This document shows, one piece after another, positions 63,001-64,000 of a stretch of DNA of 64,000 nt. The notes below the pieces were generated by a model. It saw only the letters and a program-made list of their open reading frames with translations, ran no database searches and had not been told where the DNA came from. The stretch spans positions 102,744 to 166,743 of IMG/VR virus record IMGVR_UViG_3300049218_000083. One strand, written 5' to 3'. The translations under genes and the position numbers were made by a program. Each line of letters begins with the position of its first letter. Positions within the stretch are counted from its first letter, which is position 1. Source of the stretch: a virus.

Positions 63001-63609
63001 TTATTTATCATCCGGTTCAATCAACAACTCCAAATTCTTCTTGCTTGTTTCTTTCGATTTCTTCTTCGCAGCTTCCTGCGCTTCCTCGTATTTTCCGATG
63101 AACTCTTCGATATTTGCGTACATCTCAAACTGACCTTCCTGATCAGCATTTGGCATCTCATTCAGTTCAGCTTCGTGAAGGATACCAGCCTGTTGAGTTG
63201 CTTTGTACTTGATGTACAGATGCTTCTTTTCACGCTGGATACGTCGAATGAAAGCATAATATGAAATCTTGGAGAAGTAAGCATGAGGATACTTGGACCA
63301 ACGAGGATCGAAGTTATCAAAGTACATGATACAGTTTTCGATGGCGTCTCCAATCATGTCCTGCTTGAATGGGTAGTTGTTGAAGATTGGCTTGTGAGCT
63401 AGATTGGTAGCAATCAGAAAGATATCCTTTCCGAGGCTCTCTGTAATACGTGGCTTTGGTAACTTCGCTTTACGAGCCGCTCTCGCTGCCTTTCGGTACT
63501 CTTTGATCTTACGGTACATGTCGTTGTTGTGGACATAGTTGTTCTTAGGCTTGTCCACGCTCTTGGTGGATGACAGTTCTGGAATGAACTTCGATTTTTC
63601 TCTGGACAT
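63001..63609 (-). CDS. Late sigma factor (gp55 type)
   Basis: A 202-residue protein aligning with T4 gp55: NDMYRKIKEYRKA at the start, DMIGDAIENCIMYFDNFDPR, YPHAYFSKISYYAFIRRIQR and a C-terminal tail KKNLELLIEPDDK comparable to SLDFLYEANDKR in T4, which binds the clamp. It directs RNA polymerase to late promoters. Confidence 0.93.
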   Translation of the reverse strand: MSREKSKFIPELSSTKSVDKPKNNYVHNNDMYRKIKEYRKAARAARKAKLPKPRITESLGKDIFLIATNLAHKPIFNNYPFKQDMIGDAIENCIMYFDNFDPRWSKYPHAYFSKISYYAFIRRIQREKKHLYIKYKATQQAGILHEAELNEMPNADQEGQFEMYANIEEFIGKYEEAQEAAKKKSKETSKKNLELLIEPDDK

Positions 63610-63668
63610 GGATGGTGCTCGTTGTTGTTATTGTGGTTCACCTCGTCATGATATAATGTTACAGTTCT

Positions 63669-63674
63669 ATTATA
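63669..63674 (-). promoter_or_regulatory. Sigma70-like -10 box upstream of gp55
   Basis: TATAATAGAA on the minus strand about 60 nt upstream of the gp55 ATG; the third copy of this string. Confidence 0.45.
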
Positions 63675-63689
63675 CGCTATCGGCGAATG

Positions 63690-63880
63690 TCACCCATGGT
63701 CAAACGAGCTTGACCGATTGTTATAATAATGATGATTACACATAGGAATAGATTCTATCGTGCCATTGTACCGTTCTCTAACTGCTCTGTTGGTTGCAAT
63801 TTTATCACAGTAAAAGCATCGTGGTTTCGCTTCGCACCAACACCACCAAAGTTCCAGACAGGAGTGAATTTCTTATTCAT
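63690..63880 (-). pseudogene. Small cysteine-rich gene with an apparent 5-bp duplication
   Basis: The ATG at 63880 has a good AGGAAA site and reads MNKKFTPVWNFGGVGAK, then leaves frame. The next frame continues KPRCFYCDKIATNRAVRERY and MCNHHYYNNR, a zinc-finger-like protein ending at 63690. At the junction GCGAA is duplicated (GCGAAGCGAA); one copy less would join both parts. Confidence 0.6.
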
Positions 63881-63942
63881 GGTTTCCTACGTGCATAATT
63901 TGTCCAAGATATTCAAATCAAGTAATTTAGAAAGTATTAACA

Positions 63943-64000
63943 CAAAATCAAAGATAAAATCAAAGATAAAATCAAAGATAAAATCAAAGATAAAATCAAA
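63943..64000. repeat. 12-bp tandem repeats at the window edge
   Basis: The unit ATAAAATCAAAG is repeated about five times up to the window end and probably beyond. A/T-rich and phased at 12 bp. The adjacent 60 bp hold no gene. Confidence 0.85.

Overview
The window is part of a large virulent tailed phage of the T4 superfamily. Every supported gene lies on the minus strand, so transcription runs from right to left over 64 kb. The T4-type core is recognisable throughout: late sigma factor gp55, recombination nuclease gp46/gp47, sliding clamp gp45, clamp loader gp44/gp62, the RegA translational repressor, family B polymerase gp43, UvsX recombinase, gp41 helicase, gp61-type primase and a gp1-type dNMP kinase. 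Exported lipoproteins and a lysis cassette with Rz1-like proline-rich lipoprotein indicate a Gram-negative host. The host genus cannot be read from the sequence.

Layout in transcription order. 63.9-59.4 kb: gp55, gp47, gp46, peptide deformylase. 59.4-55.3 kb: a visibly G+C-rich pair, a zincin/von Willebrand A protein (CobT-like) and an AAA+ ATPase (CobS-like). 55.1-52.2 kb: a TET/JBP-type 2-oxoglutarate dioxygenase, a P-loop kinase and a glycosyltransferase, read here as a DNA hypermodification module. 51.9-46.9 kb: dNMP kinase, clamp, HD hydrolase, clamp loader interrupted by an endonuclease VII-like gene, RegA. 46.7-39.3 kb: an accessory island with a HAD-like protein, a cupin-like protein, dCMP deaminase, phosphoesterase, VWA protein, two more glycosyltransferases and a methyltransferase. 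39.3-33.5 kb: polymerase, UvsX, helicase. 33.4-27.3 kb: unknown proteins, HAD nucleotidase, lysis genes. 27.3-22.8 kb: primase, ThyX and a B12-dependent ribonucleotide reductase. 22.7-17.2 kb: RuvC-like resolvase, zincin, secreted proteins and two MazG-like proteins. 17.2-6.4 kb: a tRNA region with 38 recognisable tRNA genes covering all 20 amino acids, several aberrant tRNA-like elements, homing endonuclease genes and remnants, two unassigned highly structured RNAs, and an apparent RNase P RNA next to a GGQ release-factor-like protein. 6.4-0 kb: PilZ protein, kinase, a G+C-rich block with ATP-dependent DNA ligase, ClpP, and Prs plus NadV for PRPP and NAD supply.

Together the genes describe a phage that brings its own replication fork, dNTP supply (NrdJ, ThyX, dCMP deaminase, dNMP kinase, MazG), NAD salvage, a full tRNA set with what looks like its own tRNA 5'-processing ribozyme, and probably modified DNA. 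The most notable observations are the phage RNase P RNA candidate, the two other structured RNAs in the tRNA operon, leucine tRNAs with short variable loops, and a base-oxidising enzyme whose C-terminus resembles the clamp-binding tail of the phage polymerase.
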